Shown here: piece by piece, positions 52,519-52,544 of the stretch | How the letters are laid out: each line of letters opens with the position of its first letter | Numbering within the stretch: the first letter of the stretch is position 1 | Assembly: GCA_946185535.1 (NCBI GenBank) | Contig: CAMHJX010000023.1 | Location: 1 to 52,544, forward strand | Direction of reading: 5' to 3' | Source of the DNA: an uncultured Bacteroidales bacterium | Lineage (GTDB): Bacteria > Bacteroidota > Bacteroidia > Bacteroidales > F082 | DNA length: 52,544 nucleotides | Made by a program: the position numbers and the translations under genes | Notes under the pieces: model-generated | Seen by the model: the letters and a program-made list of their open reading frames with translations, nothing else | What the model was told of the DNA's origin: nothing | The model's database searches: none

Positions 52519-52544
52519 GGGACGGTAGCTCAGTTGGTTTAGAG
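52519..52544 (+). tRNA. tRNA gene, 5' part only (cut by the window end)
   Basis: GGGACGG acceptor strand, then TAGCTCAGTTGGTTTAGAG, the standard D arm. The anticodon is beyond the window, so the amino acid cannot be assigned. Confidence 0.85.

Overview
The window is a chromosomal segment of a Bacteroidales bacterium (phylum Bacteroidota). Three things point there. The core block has the Bacteroidetes order tRNA-Thr/Tyr/Gly/Thr - tuf - tRNA-Trp - secE - nusG - rplK - rplA - rplJ - rplL - rpoB - rpoC. Many intergenic regions carry the Bacteroidetes-type promoter (-33 TTG/TTTG, about 19 nt, -7 TAnnTTTG). The protein families (DUF3467, PF14905-like barrels, BspA-type LRRs, DPP IV) are typical of the group. 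The species cannot be named from sequence alone.

Layout: (1) 1-1070: end of pyrI and a lemA-like gene, then a terminator. (2) 1166-4216: an AAA/DUF4143 ATPase followed by a graveyard of AlbA_2/HATPase-type regulator fragments, with a nonsense codon, a frameshift and a 140-bp duplication. (3) 4291-21434: a minus-strand accessory island. It holds two unknown genes, an ADP-ribosylglycohydrolase, a WG-repeat protein, a YqiA-esterase/LRR fusion, an AAA ATPase, a sigma-70-family factor, two paralogues sharing an unrecognised N-terminal region (one with LRRs), a D12-class methyltransferase plus probable restriction endonuclease, an orphan small gene, rmuC and three unknown genes. (4) 21821-25063: an XRE/ImmA regulator with a PIN-like partner (probable toxin-antitoxin pair), an all-helical protein and a 57-aa small gene. 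(5) 25066-41208: a secreted hydrolase, DUF3467, the rpoC-to-tRNA core block, hpf, xerC and rpsU. (6) 41256-52544: tatA-tatC with a polyferredoxin and a Tat-type ferredoxin/aldo-keto reductase, a SanA-like protein with a 59-aa helix-turn-helix protein, a cation-diffusion-facilitator ORF fused in frame to a TonB-type outer-membrane barrel, a small barrel protein, DPP IV and the start of a tRNA.

The most noteworthy observations are in the island. A 15-bp motif, GGTTGAAWAATCCAA, followed after exactly 9 nt by CTA(A/T)-rich sequence, lies upstream of four transcription units, with a weaker fifth copy. It looks like a dedicated promoter or operator and could be read by the sigma factor encoded in the same island. 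The restriction-modification pair is bracketed by a 106-bp direct duplication of the 3' end of its neighbour gene, the footprint of insertion with long target duplication. Two related long inverted-repeat elements (10358-10495 and 17268-17457) sit in the island's intergenic gaps. Outside the island, the in-frame join of an inner-membrane CDF transporter to an outer-membrane receptor at 46369-49428 is the oddest coding feature.
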